Translations under genes and position numbers: made by a program
Shown: positions 25,539 through 33,582 of the stretch, piece by piece
Position numbering within the stretch: the stretch's first letter is position 1
Layout of the letters: each line of letters opens with the position of its first letter
Assembly: GCA_023436115.1 (NCBI GenBank)
Contig: JAEZKQ010000030.1
Location: 62,001 to 126,000 of the forward strand
Direction: 5' to 3'
Length of the DNA: 64,000 nt
From: Bacillota bacterium
Lineage (GTDB): Bacteria > Bacillota > Clostridia > Christensenellales > SZUA-584
The notes under the pieces: model-generated
Told to the model about the DNA's origin: nothing
What the model saw: only the letters and a program-made list of their open reading frames with translations
Databases searched by the model: none

Positions 25539-26294
25539 GTGGAACCGCGTATTACCAGCACACAAAACGAGTTTGTAAAATCGGCAAAGAGCTTAAAGAC
25601 GAAAAAGGGCCGCACGGAACACGGGGCATTTTTGGTTGAAGGCCAAAAGTGCGTGACTGAGCTGATTACCCACATGCCAGATATTCTAAGTAGTCTCATC
25701 GTTTGCGGTACACAATATGAAAAGACCGTTAACCGTGTTAAAAAGATGGGGCGCCGTGTTTACAGCGTTGAGGAACATGTGATGGCGGCTATATGCGATT
25801 GCAAGACACCGCAGGGTATTGCCGCGGTGGCTATAAAACCCATGCATGCCGATATAAGCGAGGGGTTTATCGTCGCACTGGACGACGTACAGGACCCGCA
25901 AAATGTGGGGACGATCATACGCACGGCGGATGCCGCAGGCTGTGCCGGCGTTGTGCTCTCTCCCGAAAGCGCGGATTGTTACGCGCCCAAGGCTGTGCGT
26001 GCGTCGATGGGCAGCTTGTTCCATTTGCCCGTGCTGTATGAGGACCTTGCGTTGTATGTTTCCAAACTGCTCACGCGGGGTTACCGGATCGCCTGTGCGG
26101 ACATTGAGGGCAGCGAAGAGTTTCAATTTGAGCCGGCACGGACTTGCCTTGTCATAGGAAACGAATCGCGCGGCGTATCCGACGATATGCTGGCGCTGTG
26201 TACGGACCGAATCCGTATTCCGATGTATGGACAGGCGGAAAGCCTGAATGCGGCAGTCGCTGCGGGCATTTTGATCTATAAAATCCGCACTTGA
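25539..26294 (+). CDS. SpoU-family tRNA/rRNA 2'-O-methyltransferase
   Basis: SAM-dependent RNA ribose methyltransferase with the SPOUT trefoil-knot fold, 251 residues. After an N-terminal L30e-like substrate domain (ITSTQNEFVKSAKSLKTKKG) come motif 1 DVQDPQNVGTIIRTADAAG, motif 2 IGNESRGVSDDM and motif 3 MYGQAESLNAAVAAG. GTG 25539 is chosen because GGAGG lies 6 bases upstream, and the longer open frame would run far into the preceding gene. The position upstream of pheST matches ysgA in B. subtilis; the modified nucleotide is unknown. Confidence 0.88.
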   Translation: MEPRITSTQNEFVKSAKSLKTKKGRTEHGAFLVEGQKCVTELITHMPDILSSLIVCGTQYEKTVNRVKKMGRRVYSVEEHVMAAICDCKTPQGIAAVAIKPMHADISEGFIVALDDVQDPQNVGTIIRTADAAGCAGVVLSPESADCYAPKAVRASMGSLFHLPVLYEDLALYVSKLLTRGYRIACADIEGSEEFQFEPARTCLVIGNESRGVSDDMLALCTDRIRIPMYGQAESLNAAVAAGILIYKIRT

Positions 26295-26320
26295 AAGAAA
26301 TGGCTTCGTTGTGCTATAAT
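26291..26320 (+). promoter_or_regulatory. Promoter of the pheST operon
   Basis: TTGAAA (26291-26296), an 18-base spacer and TATAAT (26315-26320) with an extended TGC just before it. It overlaps the last codon of the methyltransferase gene and drives the T-box leader. Confidence 0.8.
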
Positions 26321-26340
26321 GCGGACTATAAATGCAACGA

Positions 26341-26554
26341 AGCCTTTAAGAGACCGTGCAAATGCGCAAGCTAGAAGAGAAAAGACGCCGCGGCTGAAAG
26401 CGTCTGCTTGTATGCAGGGAGGATATTCACAGGCTGAGCAGCCAAGTCATTTGGCCGGTACGTTCCGTTATGACGTCAAGAGGCTTTGTTATATGACGAA
26501 GCGAATTTGGGTGGTACCGCGGACTTTCGCCCCAAGGCGAATAGTCTTTTTTAT
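26341..26554 (+). promoter_or_regulatory. T-box riboswitch, phenylalanine
   Basis: Leader RNA that senses uncharged tRNA-Phe and permits read-through into pheST. Stem I closes with AGCCT (26341-26345) and AGGCT (26431-26435); the specifier TTC, a Phe codon, is at 26426-26428 in the expected position before the closing strand. The conserved T-box sequence GGGTGGTACCGCG lies at 26509-26521. The terminator pairs GACTTTCGCC (26522-26531) with GGCGAATAGTC (26536-26546), followed by a T run. The downstream gene encodes PheRS, which agrees with the specifier. Confidence 0.93.
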
Positions 26555-26593
26555 TTGAAAAGAAGAGCTTTAAAAGCGGTTGGAGGTTTGAGA

Positions 26594-27622
26594 ATGGAGA
26601 ACGGGCTTATGTTGGAACAAATGCAGAAAGAAGCGCTGGAACAGATTGATAGCTGCGGAACAGCGGCGGATTTAGAAAGCATCCGTGTGAAATACCTTGG
26701 CAAAAAGGGCGAACTCACGGCTGCTCTTAGAAGCATGAAAGATATTGACGAAGCGGAGCGTCCGGTATTCGGTAAACGCGTTAACGAGGTCAGAGACGCG
26801 CTGACACAGGCGATTGATGAAAAAGAATCTGCTCTTAAAAATGCGGAAAAGCAGACAAGGCTTTTATCCGAAGCGATAGATATTACATTGCCCGGCAAAA
26901 AGCAAAGCATCGGCGGCTTGCATCCGCTGACGCGTATTTACTCTGAACTACGCGATATATTCGTGAGCATGGGATTCTCCGTCATGGACGGCCCCGAGAT
27001 CGAGTATGACAAATACAACTTCGAGATGCTCAATATTCCCAAGGAGCATCCGGCGCGGGATATGCAGGATACATTTTATATGTCTGACGATATCGTGCTG
27101 CGCACGCATACGTCCCCGGTTCAGATTCGCACGATGCTCAGCCAAAAACCGCCCATACGCATGATCTGCCCGGGGCGCGTTTACCGCAGCGACGATGTGG
27201 ACGCCACACATTCGCCTGTCTTCAATCAGGTGGAGGGACTTGTGGTGGGTCAAGGTATCAGCCTTGCGCATCTTAAATTCACGCTGGATACGTTCTTGAA
27301 GGAGTTCTACGGCGAGAATACAAGAACAAAATTCAGGCCCGGACACTTCCCTTTTACGGAACCCAGCGCCGAGGTGGACGCGACATGCTCCAAGTGCCGG
27401 GGCAATGGCTGCAATGTCTGCAAAGGCACAGGTATGATCGAGGTTTTGGGCTGCGGCATGGTTCACCCCACTGTGCTTAGAAACTGCGGTATCGATCCAG
27501 ATGAGTATTCAGGCTTTGCTTTCGGTATGGGCCTTGACAGACTGGCATCGATAAAATACGGCATTACGGATATCAGGCTGCTGTTCGAGAACGACATTCG
27601 CTTTCTCGCTCAGTTCAAATAG
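26594..27622 (+). CDS. pheS: Phenylalanyl-tRNA synthetase alpha subunit
   Basis: Catalytic subunit of the (alpha-beta)2 PheRS that charges tRNA-Phe. The 342-residue protein has the N-terminal coiled-coil tRNA-binding arm (residues ~1-85, with VKYLGKKGELT) and the class II core: motif 2 region MICPGRVYRSDDVDATH, FRPGHFPFTEPSAEVD, and motif 3 GFAFGMGLDRLASIKYG. It also carries two CxxC-like pairs (CSKCRGNGCNVCKG). ATG 26594 is chosen because TGGAGG lies 7 bases upstream; the open frame extends back into the T-box terminator and is not used. Regulation is through the T-box. Confidence 0.96.
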   Translation: MENGLMLEQMQKEALEQIDSCGTAADLESIRVKYLGKKGELTAALRSMKDIDEAERPVFGKRVNEVRDALTQAIDEKESALKNAEKQTRLLSEAIDITLPGKKQSIGGLHPLTRIYSELRDIFVSMGFSVMDGPEIEYDKYNFEMLNIPKEHPARDMQDTFYMSDDIVLRTHTSPVQIRTMLSQKPPIRMICPGRVYRSDDVDATHSPVFNQVEGLVVGQGISLAHLKFTLDTFLKEFYGENTRTKFRPGHFPFTEPSAEVDATCSKCRGNGCNVCKGTGMIEVLGCGMVHPTVLRNCGIDPDEYSGFAFGMGLDRLASIKYGITDIRLLFENDIRFLAQFK

Positions 27623-27635
27623 GAGGGAAATTTAA

Positions 27636-30014
27636 ATGATAGCACCATACAAATGGCTGTGTGATTATGTGGATATGGATATTGCGCCTGAACAGTTAGC
27701 GCAAAAACTGATTATGACAGGCACTGCCGTGGATGGCTATGAGGAGCTGGGTGCCGGGCTGAATAACGTCATTATCGGCCGTATTGAGACAATAAAAAAG
27801 CACCCGGACGCGGATAAGCTTTCCGTCTGCCAGGTGAATATAGGCTCAGAAACGCTTCAGATCGTCTGCGGTGCGAAAAACATATTCGAGGGTGCGCTGG
27901 TACCCGTCGCAATGATAGGGGCAAGCTTGCCTAACGGTCTTACAATCAGCAAAAGCAAGCTGCGCGGTGTGTTCTCATTCGGTATGCTGTGCTCCGGTCA
28001 GGAGCTGGGCCTTGGCGCATCCGACTACCCGGGCGCAGAGGTGGACGGCATCATGATAATCCGTGAGGACGCGCAATTAGGCACGCAGCTTAGAGATCTG
28101 CTGGGGCTCAATGATACCATACTCGACATCGAGGTGGGAGCGAACAGGCCCGACTGCCTTTCGCTGATTGGCATCGCGAGAGAATGCGCCGCGTCGCTGC
28201 GGAAAAGCGTGACCATGCCGGACACCGGATTTACAGAGCTGGGCGGAAGCATATCGGATTATGTCAGCGTGGAAGTGAAGGACACCGATCTGTGTGAACG
28301 TTATATCGCACGGGCGATTAAAAATGTAAAGATCGGCCCATCGCCGAAGTGGCTGCGCGACAGGCTCACCACGGCGGGTGTGCGTTCCATCAACAATATC
28401 GTGGATATCACGAATTTTGTGATGCTGGAGACCGGGCAGCCCATGCATGCGTTTGACCATAAGGATATACGCGGCGGAAAAATCGTTGTGCGTCGAGCAC
28501 AGGCCGGAGAAACGATCGTCACATTGGACGGAAAAGAACGCGCTCTGGGTACAGATATGCTGCTGATATGCGACGCTCAAGGTGCGATTGGCATCGCGGG
28601 CGTCATGGGCGGCGAAAACTCTGAAATAAAAGAAACCACAACCACCGTTATATTCGAATCCGCAAAGTTCAAGCAGGGCAATGTCCGACGCACGGCCAGA
28701 GGGCTGGGATTGCAAACGGAATCGGCAATGCGTTTTTCCAAGGGAGTTGATGCGGCGGGCTGCAAGACGGCTATAGACAGAGCGCTTCATCTTGTGGAAC
28801 TGCTGGGCGCTGGTGAAGTCGTGTCGGGCGAGATCGATATACTCTCTGCCGATGTGTCACCGCGAAAGGTGGTGACGACTGCCGCAAAAATCAATGCCAA
28901 GCTGGGTACGGATTTAGCGCCCGAAGCCATGGCAGAGCTGCTGGAACGGGTTTTCATACGCACGGCACTCAGCGGCGATACATTGACATGTGAGATCCCC
29001 AGCTTCCGCGGTGATATCACGATCGGAGAAGATATTGCTGAAGAGGTCGCCCGTATGTACGGTTACGATAATATTCCCACCGTCAGCATGGTGGGTGATG
29101 TGCAAAGAGGCGTGATCTCTGAGGATGAAAAGGGAATCGACAAGGCGCGATCGCTGCTTTGCGGTATGGGGTGCTTTGAAAGCGTGACGTATTCGTTCGG
29201 CTCTATGGCGGACATTGAAAAGCTGGGCGTCAAAAAGCTTTGCAATGCCGTCAAGATCATCAATCCGCTTGGCGACGATCAGGCCTACATGCGCACATCA
29301 CCGATACCCGACATGCTCAAAGTGGTGGCGAATAACATCAACAAAAAGATCAGTGATATCCGGCTGTTTGAGAGCGGACGTATTTATATACCGTCCGAAG
29401 ATGCAAAAGAGCTGCCGGAAGAACACAAATATATCTGTATCGCGTTATGCGGTGATGAGGATTTCTTCACGCTTAAAGGCGTTATCGAAAACCTTGTTGA
29501 AGCTTTTGGTGTCAAACAGATACACTATATGCCCGAGGCGGAGACATATTTCCATCCGGGCAGAAAGGCATCCGTCTATGCAAACGGCAGCAAGGTTGGT
29601 GAGATGGGCGAAATTCATCCAGATGTGGCCGGTGCTTTTGGCATCAGCCGCCGCGTCTACTTGGCTGATTTAAGCCTTCGGGCGCTGTGCGGAGAGGCTG
29701 ATGATGTGGTCAAGTATGAACCGCTTCCGAAATTTCCGGCTGTCGAAAGAGATATTGCGCTTATCGTGAATAATGATGTGCTGTCGGGAAGCCTGCTGGA
29801 TTGCATACGGGAAAACGGCGGAGAGTTTTTCGAAAGTGCGTCGCTGTTCGACGTTTATACGGGTGGCAAGCTCGGAGAAGGCAAAAAGAGCCTTGCGTAC
29901 AACATTATTTTCCGCGCAAAGGACAGAACGATGCTCGATGAGGAAGCCAATGCAGCCAGAGATGCCATCGTAGCGGCGGCAGGCAGCCGTTTTGGCGCTA
30001 AATTGCGTGATTAA
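27636..30014 (+). CDS. pheT: Phenylalanyl-tRNA synthetase beta subunit
   Basis: Beta subunit of PheRS, 792 residues, full length. Domains in order: EMAP-like tRNA-binding domain (IIGRIETIKKHPDADKLSVC, ~45-65), the B3/B4 editing domain that removes mischarged Tyr (~200-390), B5, the inactive class II-like core, and the C-terminal FDX-ACB anticodon domain (KFPAVERDIALIVNNDV near 695-715). RBS AGGAGGG precedes the ATG, 13 bases after pheS. Confidence 0.96.
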   Translation: MIAPYKWLCDYVDMDIAPEQLAQKLIMTGTAVDGYEELGAGLNNVIIGRIETIKKHPDADKLSVCQVNIGSETLQIVCGAKNIFEGALVPVAMIGASLPNGLTISKSKLRGVFSFGMLCSGQELGLGASDYPGAEVDGIMIIREDAQLGTQLRDLLGLNDTILDIEVGANRPDCLSLIGIARECAASLRKSVTMPDTGFTELGGSISDYVSVEVKDTDLCERYIARAIKNVKIGPSPKWLRDRLTTAGVRSINNIVDITNFVMLETGQPMHAFDHKDIRGGKIVVRRAQAGETIVTLDGKERALGTDMLLICDAQGAIGIAGVMGGENSEIKETTTTVIFESAKFKQGNVRRTARGLGLQTESAMRFSKGVDAAGCKTAIDRALHLVELLGAGEVVSGEIDILSADVSPRKVVTTAAKINAKLGTDLAPEAMAELLERVFIRTALSGDTLTCEIPSFRGDITIGEDIAEEVARMYGYDNIPTVSMVGDVQRGVISEDEKGIDKARSLLCGMGCFESVTYSFGSMADIEKLGVKKLCNAVKIINPLGDDQAYMRTSPIPDMLKVVANNINKKISDIRLFESGRIYIPSEDAKELPEEHKYICIALCGDEDFFTLKGVIENLVEAFGVKQIHYMPEAETYFHPGRKASVYANGSKVGEMGEIHPDVAGAFGISRRVYLADLSLRALCGEADDVVKYEPLPKFPAVERDIALIVNNDVLSGSLLDCIRENGGEFFESASLFDVYTGGKLGEGKKSLAYNIIFRAKDRTMLDEEANAARDAIVAAAGSRFGAKLRD

Positions 30015-30048
30015 CGGACGAGAAACACAATATTTTGTATTAGTTTTA

Positions 30049-30077
30049 TTGAAATATTCTTTATGTTGGTATATAAT
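30049..30077 (+). promoter_or_regulatory. Promoter of zapA
   Basis: TTGAAA (30049-30054), a 17-base spacer and TATAAT (30072-30077), about 35 bases before the zapA ATG, allow zapA expression independent of the T-box. Confidence 0.75.
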
Positions 30078-30111
30078 GACTCCATAATATAGTATCGGGG
30101 TGTTGGACTTT

Positions 30112-30459
30112 ATGGAAAAAACACGGACTATGGTGAAAATATGCGGTAAAGAATATGTGATGGCCGGTTTTGAGAGCGAGGAGTACATTCACCGCGTTGC
30201 CATTTATGTGGACAGAAAAATGACAGAGCTGAAAAATCAGTACATAAACTTGAACCCCAATACGCTCAGTGTGCTGACGGCTATCAATGTTGCGGATGAT
30301 CTGTTAAAGCTTCAGGAGCAGTTTGATGCTTTGAGTAAGGAATTTACAGAGCTCAGTGACGAAGTTAGAAAGCTCAAGATCGGGGCGTCCATAGATAAGG
30401 AGCACCGTTCCAATGTATCAGCCATCAAAAAGGACAAGCTGTTTGACGGGTACAAATAA
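30112..30459 (+). CDS. zapA: Cell division protein ZapA
   Basis: Small cytoplasmic FtsZ-ring stabiliser, 115 residues. The N-terminal globular part (VKICGKEYVMAGFESEEYIH) and the C-terminal helix leading into a coiled coil (LLKLQEQFDALSKEFTELSD) match the ZapA family. ATG 30112 follows GGGGTG at suitable distance; the GTG at 30100 would overlap that site. Position after pheST is as in many Bacillota. A terminator follows. Confidence 0.85.
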   Translation: MEKTRTMVKICGKEYVMAGFESEEYIHRVAIYVDRKMTELKNQYINLNPNTLSVLTAINVADDLLKLQEQFDALSKEFTELSDEVRKLKIGASIDKEHRSNVSAIKKDKLFDGYK

Positions 30460-30477
30460 TTTGAATTTTAATCGGAT

Positions 30478-30505
30478 AAGCGCGCCTTTTTGGTGCGCTT
30501 ATTTT
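30478..30505 (+). terminator. Terminator after zapA
   Basis: AAGCGCGCC (30478-30486) pairs with GGTGCGCTT (30492-30500), one G-U pair, loop of five T, followed by ATTTTG. Confidence 0.8.
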
Positions 30506-30619
30506 GTAGTCAGGTGATATAGTCTCTGGTAAACAAGTTTACAGTTTCGACATAATGAAAGGTTGAAAAGGCAGCATTTTACCGATATACTTAAGTACAT
30601 CATTTTATGGAGTGATTTG

Positions 30620-31294
30620 ATGAGTAGTTTTCTGAGAAACAGCCCCTTGAGCCTGCTGTTGTCAGGCCAATTTGAAGCCTTTGCCTTATCGGTGTTATAT
30701 CTGCTGCCGGCTCTGGTTATTGCGCTTTCCTTCCATGAGGCTGCGCATGCGTGGATGGCCGATAAGATGGGAGACCCGACTGCAAGGAATATGGGCAGGG
30801 TCACGCTGGATCCAACAAAGCATATTGACCTGTTTGGCTTTTTGGCCTTCTTATTTATCGGTTTTGGCTGGGGCAAGCCGGTACCGACAAATCCACGTAA
30901 TTATTACAATTACAAAAAAGCGAACATACTCGTGTCGTTGGCCGGTGTCACAACGAATTTGATTTTGTCTTTTGTGTTTTATCTTATTTTCTTCATAATG
31001 TTCGTGACAGGACTCGATATACCCATACTGACAACGATCATTCTTAATATCGTATATATGAATATCGTATTGTGCTTTTTCAATCTTATACCCATTCCGC
31101 CGCTTGACGGTCATCATCTGATCAGCGGATTTATTGCCAGAAAAAGTCCGCGCTTCTTTATGGCATACAAACAGTATGGTTATTATGTGCTGCTGGCCAT
31201 ACTTGTTTTCACGGACCTCATACAGATCGCATTAGGCTTTATATTAAACTGGGTTCTGATTCTTTATAATCTGTTTTTTGGGTTATTTCTGTGA
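30620..31294 (+). CDS. Site-2 protease family protein (peptidase M50)
   Basis: Intramembrane zinc metalloprotease of 224 residues with about five membrane spans. The zinc site HEAAH lies in ALSFHEAAHAWMADKMGD and the third ligand in IPIPPLDGHH, as in the short M50 proteins of the SpoIVFB/YwhC type. ATG 30620 is preferred, behind TGGAGTG; an open frame begins at 30563 but lacks a ribosome site. It overlaps scpA by 4 bases, an arrangement conserved in Clostridia. Its substrate is not known. Confidence 0.88.
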   Translation: MSSFLRNSPLSLLLSGQFEAFALSVLYLLPALVIALSFHEAAHAWMADKMGDPTARNMGRVTLDPTKHIDLFGFLAFLFIGFGWGKPVPTNPRNYYNYKKANILVSLAGVTTNLILSFVFYLIFFIMFVTGLDIPILTTIILNIVYMNIVLCFFNLIPIPPLDGHHLISGFIARKSPRFFMAYKQYGYYVLLAILVFTDLIQIALGFILNWVLILYNLFFGLFL

Positions 31295-32043
31295 TGTGGC
31301 AAATGGCTGAATACAAAGTACAAATTGAACAGTTCGAGGGGCCTCTCGATTTATTGCTGCACTTAATCGGGCGTGCGCGAATCGATATAGAGCAGATTTT
31401 CGTGTCTGAAGTGACCGGGCAATATCTGGATTATATTTCTGATATGCAGAAGTTGTCTATGGATAGGGCCAGCGAGTTTATCGAAATGGCGGCAACGCTT
31501 GTCTATATCAAGTCGCGCATGATTCTGCCGGGAGAGACTGCAGAGGAAGAAGCGGAAGAGGAAGACCCCGAGCAAGAGCTTATTTCCCGGCTCAAAACGT
31601 ATAAAGCTTATAAAGATGCTTCTCTCGTGCTCAAGGAACGCGAAACCACAGCTCTGGATATGTACTATAAACTGCCGGAGGAAGTCTCCTTCGGTGAAGA
31701 AAAGTGGGAACTGGAGCAGATGACGCTGAGCAGCCTCTGTGAAGCATATCAGGAAGTGCTTAAAAGACTGCCGGATGCAAGCTATGAGCGTGTCGAAGAA
31801 GTAGAAATCCAAAAGGACATGTTTACGGTCAAAGAGCGCACACGTTATATACTGCGTGCGCTGGGTCGTATGGGAAGCGCATCTTTCTTTTCGTTGTTTA
31901 CCGAGACGCGGACGCGCATGGAGGTCGCAGTCACGTTTTTGGCGCTGCTCGATCTGATTCATAAGAATCTCGTATCGATTCAGCAGGAAGAATGCTACCA
32001 CGATATTATCATTATGAGAAAAAGTGAGGAAGCCGCAGGGTGA
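31291..32043 (+). CDS. scpA: Segregation and condensation protein A
   Basis: Kleisin subunit of the SMC-ScpAB condensin that organises the chromosome. 250 residues: N-terminal SMC-neck-binding helices (QIEQFEGPLDLLLHLI), an acidic central linker (EEEAEEEDPEQELI), and a C-terminal winged helix that closes on the SMC head (ALLDLIHKNLVSIQQEE). The start codon overlaps the M50 stop (ATGATG); the in-frame ATG at 31303 is an alternative. scpB overlaps its stop. Confidence 0.94.
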   Translation: MMWQMAEYKVQIEQFEGPLDLLLHLIGRARIDIEQIFVSEVTGQYLDYISDMQKLSMDRASEFIEMAATLVYIKSRMILPGETAEEEAEEEDPEQELISRLKTYKAYKDASLVLKERETTALDMYYKLPEEVSFGEEKWELEQMTLSSLCEAYQEVLKRLPDASYERVEEVEIQKDMFTVKERTRYILRALGRMGSASFFSLFTETRTRMEVAVTFLALLDLIHKNLVSIQQEECYHDIIIMRKSEEAAG

Positions 32044-32555
32044 ACGAGAAGACCATTATAGCCGCGTTGGAGAGTGTGCTCTTTGTGGCTGGAGACGCTG
32101 TTGATATCGCAGAATTAGCTGCCGCATTTGAAATAGAAAAAGAGTTTCTTGAACTTATCGTCGATAATGACAAAAAGCGTCGGGAGGAAGAAGGCGCAGG
32201 CCTTTTCATCAAAAGAGTAGACGAAAAGCTGCAGCTTTGCACCAATCCACAGTATGCGCCGCATATTGAGAAGGTGCTGCAGCCGGTCCGTAAATCAAGG
32301 CTGTCCCAATCTATGATCGAAACACTGGCTATCATTGCTTATAAACAGCCCATTACACGTTTTGAAGTGGAACAGATTCGCGGTGTGAAAAGCAACTATT
32401 CTGTGGCCACTCTTATTGAAAAGGGTCTCATCGAGAGGGCTGGTCGTAAAAAAACGCTGGGCAACCCTATGCTGTACGTCACGAGTGACGAGTTTTTACG
32501 CCATTTTCAGTTGGATTCGCTGAATGATCTGCCGCCGCTAAAGGAAGCGGAATGA
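32040..32555 (+). CDS. scpB: Segregation and condensation protein B
   Basis: Kleisin-interacting winged-helix subunit of the SMC complex, 171 residues. Typical blocks are IAALESVLFVAGDAVDI at the N-terminus and LSQSMIETLAIIAYKQPITR followed by VEQIRGVKSNYSVATLIE. It starts with GTG overlapping the scpA stop by 4 bases. A hairpin with a T-run follows. Confidence 0.93.
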   Translation: MNEKTIIAALESVLFVAGDAVDIAELAAAFEIEKEFLELIVDNDKKRREEEGAGLFIKRVDEKLQLCTNPQYAPHIEKVLQPVRKSRLSQSMIETLAIIAYKQPITRFEVEQIRGVKSNYSVATLIEKGLIERAGRKKTLGNPMLYVTSDEFLRHFQLDSLNDLPPLKEAE

Positions 32556-32579
32556 ATTTCTTAAGCTAGATAATAATAA

Positions 32580-32617
32580 CAACGTCTATTCTTTCAAGGA
32601 AAGGGCGTTGTTTTTTT
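32580..32617 (+). terminator. Hairpin with T-run after scpB
   Basis: CAACGTC (32580-32586) pairs with GGCGTTG (32604-32610), one G-U pair, with an inner CTTT/AAAG stem, followed by seven T. The T-run also lies at the likely start of the DUF2953 gene. Confidence 0.65.
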
Positions 32618-32656
32618 ATTATTATCGCTGTATTAATTATTGCCGTCATTGTTTTA

Positions 32657-33175
32657 TTGTTTGTAGCGGTAAAAATAAAATTTGTGGTGAGTTTTATTCA
32701 AAATCGCCTGAAGATTAGAGCGGTTCTTTTGGCCATTCCCGTTTACCGTAAAGAATTTGTTTTTCGAAGAGACCCTGAGCACTTCCTCGTGCTTAAGGGT
32801 ATTCAAAAAGACGGTGAAAAGTTTTTTACGTCTGTTATCGATCTTATCAAGGTTACGACACCGAAAGGTGAGAAAAAGACAAATACAAAAGCAGCGTTGT
32901 CTTATCTGCATTTGAAAGCGGCCTATGATATTGACATAGAGTTTGAGGTTGGCATCAGCGATGCTTTTACGACAGCAATGGCGAGCGGATTTCTAAATGC
33001 GGTTATTGGCACATTGTATTCCATGCGAAAGAACAAGAATATGCACGTAAAATGGAAGGTGAATCCCCAGTTTACAAAACAGGTTCTCATCTTAAAGGCA
33101 AACTGCATAATCAAACTGACTCCGGCGAATATTATGATTGGGTTTATGATCTACAAAAAAATTCTGAGGCGGTGA
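32657..33175 (+). CDS. DUF2953-family membrane protein
   Basis: A 172-residue frame matching the DUF2953 proteins that sit between scpB and gerW/ytfJ in Bacillota. Typical features are an N-terminal membrane span running into VAVKIKF, a central soluble region, and DIDIEFEVGISDAFTTAMASG near the C-terminus. The frame as it stands has only a TTG at 32657, which would cut off the span encoded just upstream (IIIAVLIIAVIVLL). A TTG at 32608 behind AAGGAAAGGG would encode the whole span if the following seven-T run were six. The gene is probably intact in life with a slippage or base-call issue there. Role unknown; linked to sporulation by position. Confidence 0.7.
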   Translation: MFVAVKIKFVVSFIQNRLKIRAVLLAIPVYRKEFVFRRDPEHFLVLKGIQKDGEKFFTSVIDLIKVTTPKGEKKTNTKAALSYLHLKAAYDIDIEFEVGISDAFTTAMASGFLNAVIGTLYSMRKNKNMHVKWKVNPQFTKQVLILKANCIIKLTPANIMIGFMIYKKILRR

Positions 33176-33180
33176 ATAGA

Positions 33181-33579
33181 GTGCATCCAATAGAAAATAT
33201 TATGCAAACGGCCATGAGCGAAATTAAAGAAATGGTCGATGTCAACACGATCGTCGGAGATCCTGTGGTATCCACTGAGGGCGCTACAATTATTCCAATA
33301 TCCAAGGTTTCCTTCGGATTCGTGGCGGGCGGCGGCGAATACGGTGAGGCCAATGTGGGATCGCAGGGAGAGGTTGACAGCAAATATCCATTTTCAGGTG
33401 GCGCGGGCTCTGGTATTTGTATCAATCCGATAGGCTTTTTGGTTGTTGATGAAGGAAAGGTGCAGTTGTTATCTGTAAATGGCAGAAATCTTGTCGAGCA
33501 GATCGCGGAAACGGTGCCGCATGTCATTATGGAGATCAAAGAGGCTTTCAAGCGTTGCCGGAGCGAAGAGGTGGAATAA
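33181..33579 (+). CDS. ytfJ: Sporulation protein GerW/YtfJ
   Basis: Spore-associated protein required for normal germination in Bacillus (GerW). The 132-residue product has the family hallmarks: MQTAMSEIKEMVDVNTIVGD at the start, TIIPISKVSFGFVAGGGEYG, a Gly-rich loop (SGGAGSGICINPIGFLVV) and a C-terminal amphipathic helix. GTG 33181 is preferred, behind GAGGCGGTGA; the longer open frame to 33052 overlaps the DUF2953 gene. The scpAB-DUF2953-ytfJ-dac order is conserved. Confidence 0.9.
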   Translation: MHPIENIMQTAMSEIKEMVDVNTIVGDPVVSTEGATIIPISKVSFGFVAGGGEYGEANVGSQGEVDSKYPFSGGAGSGICINPIGFLVVDEGKVQLLSVNGRNLVEQIAETVPHVIMEIKEAFKRCRSEEVE

Positions 33580-33582
33580 AAA

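Noticed and set aside
28077..28790. A 237-codon minus-strand open frame inside pheT
   Set aside because: pheT is certain on the plus strand; the opposite frame has no start signal or protein features.
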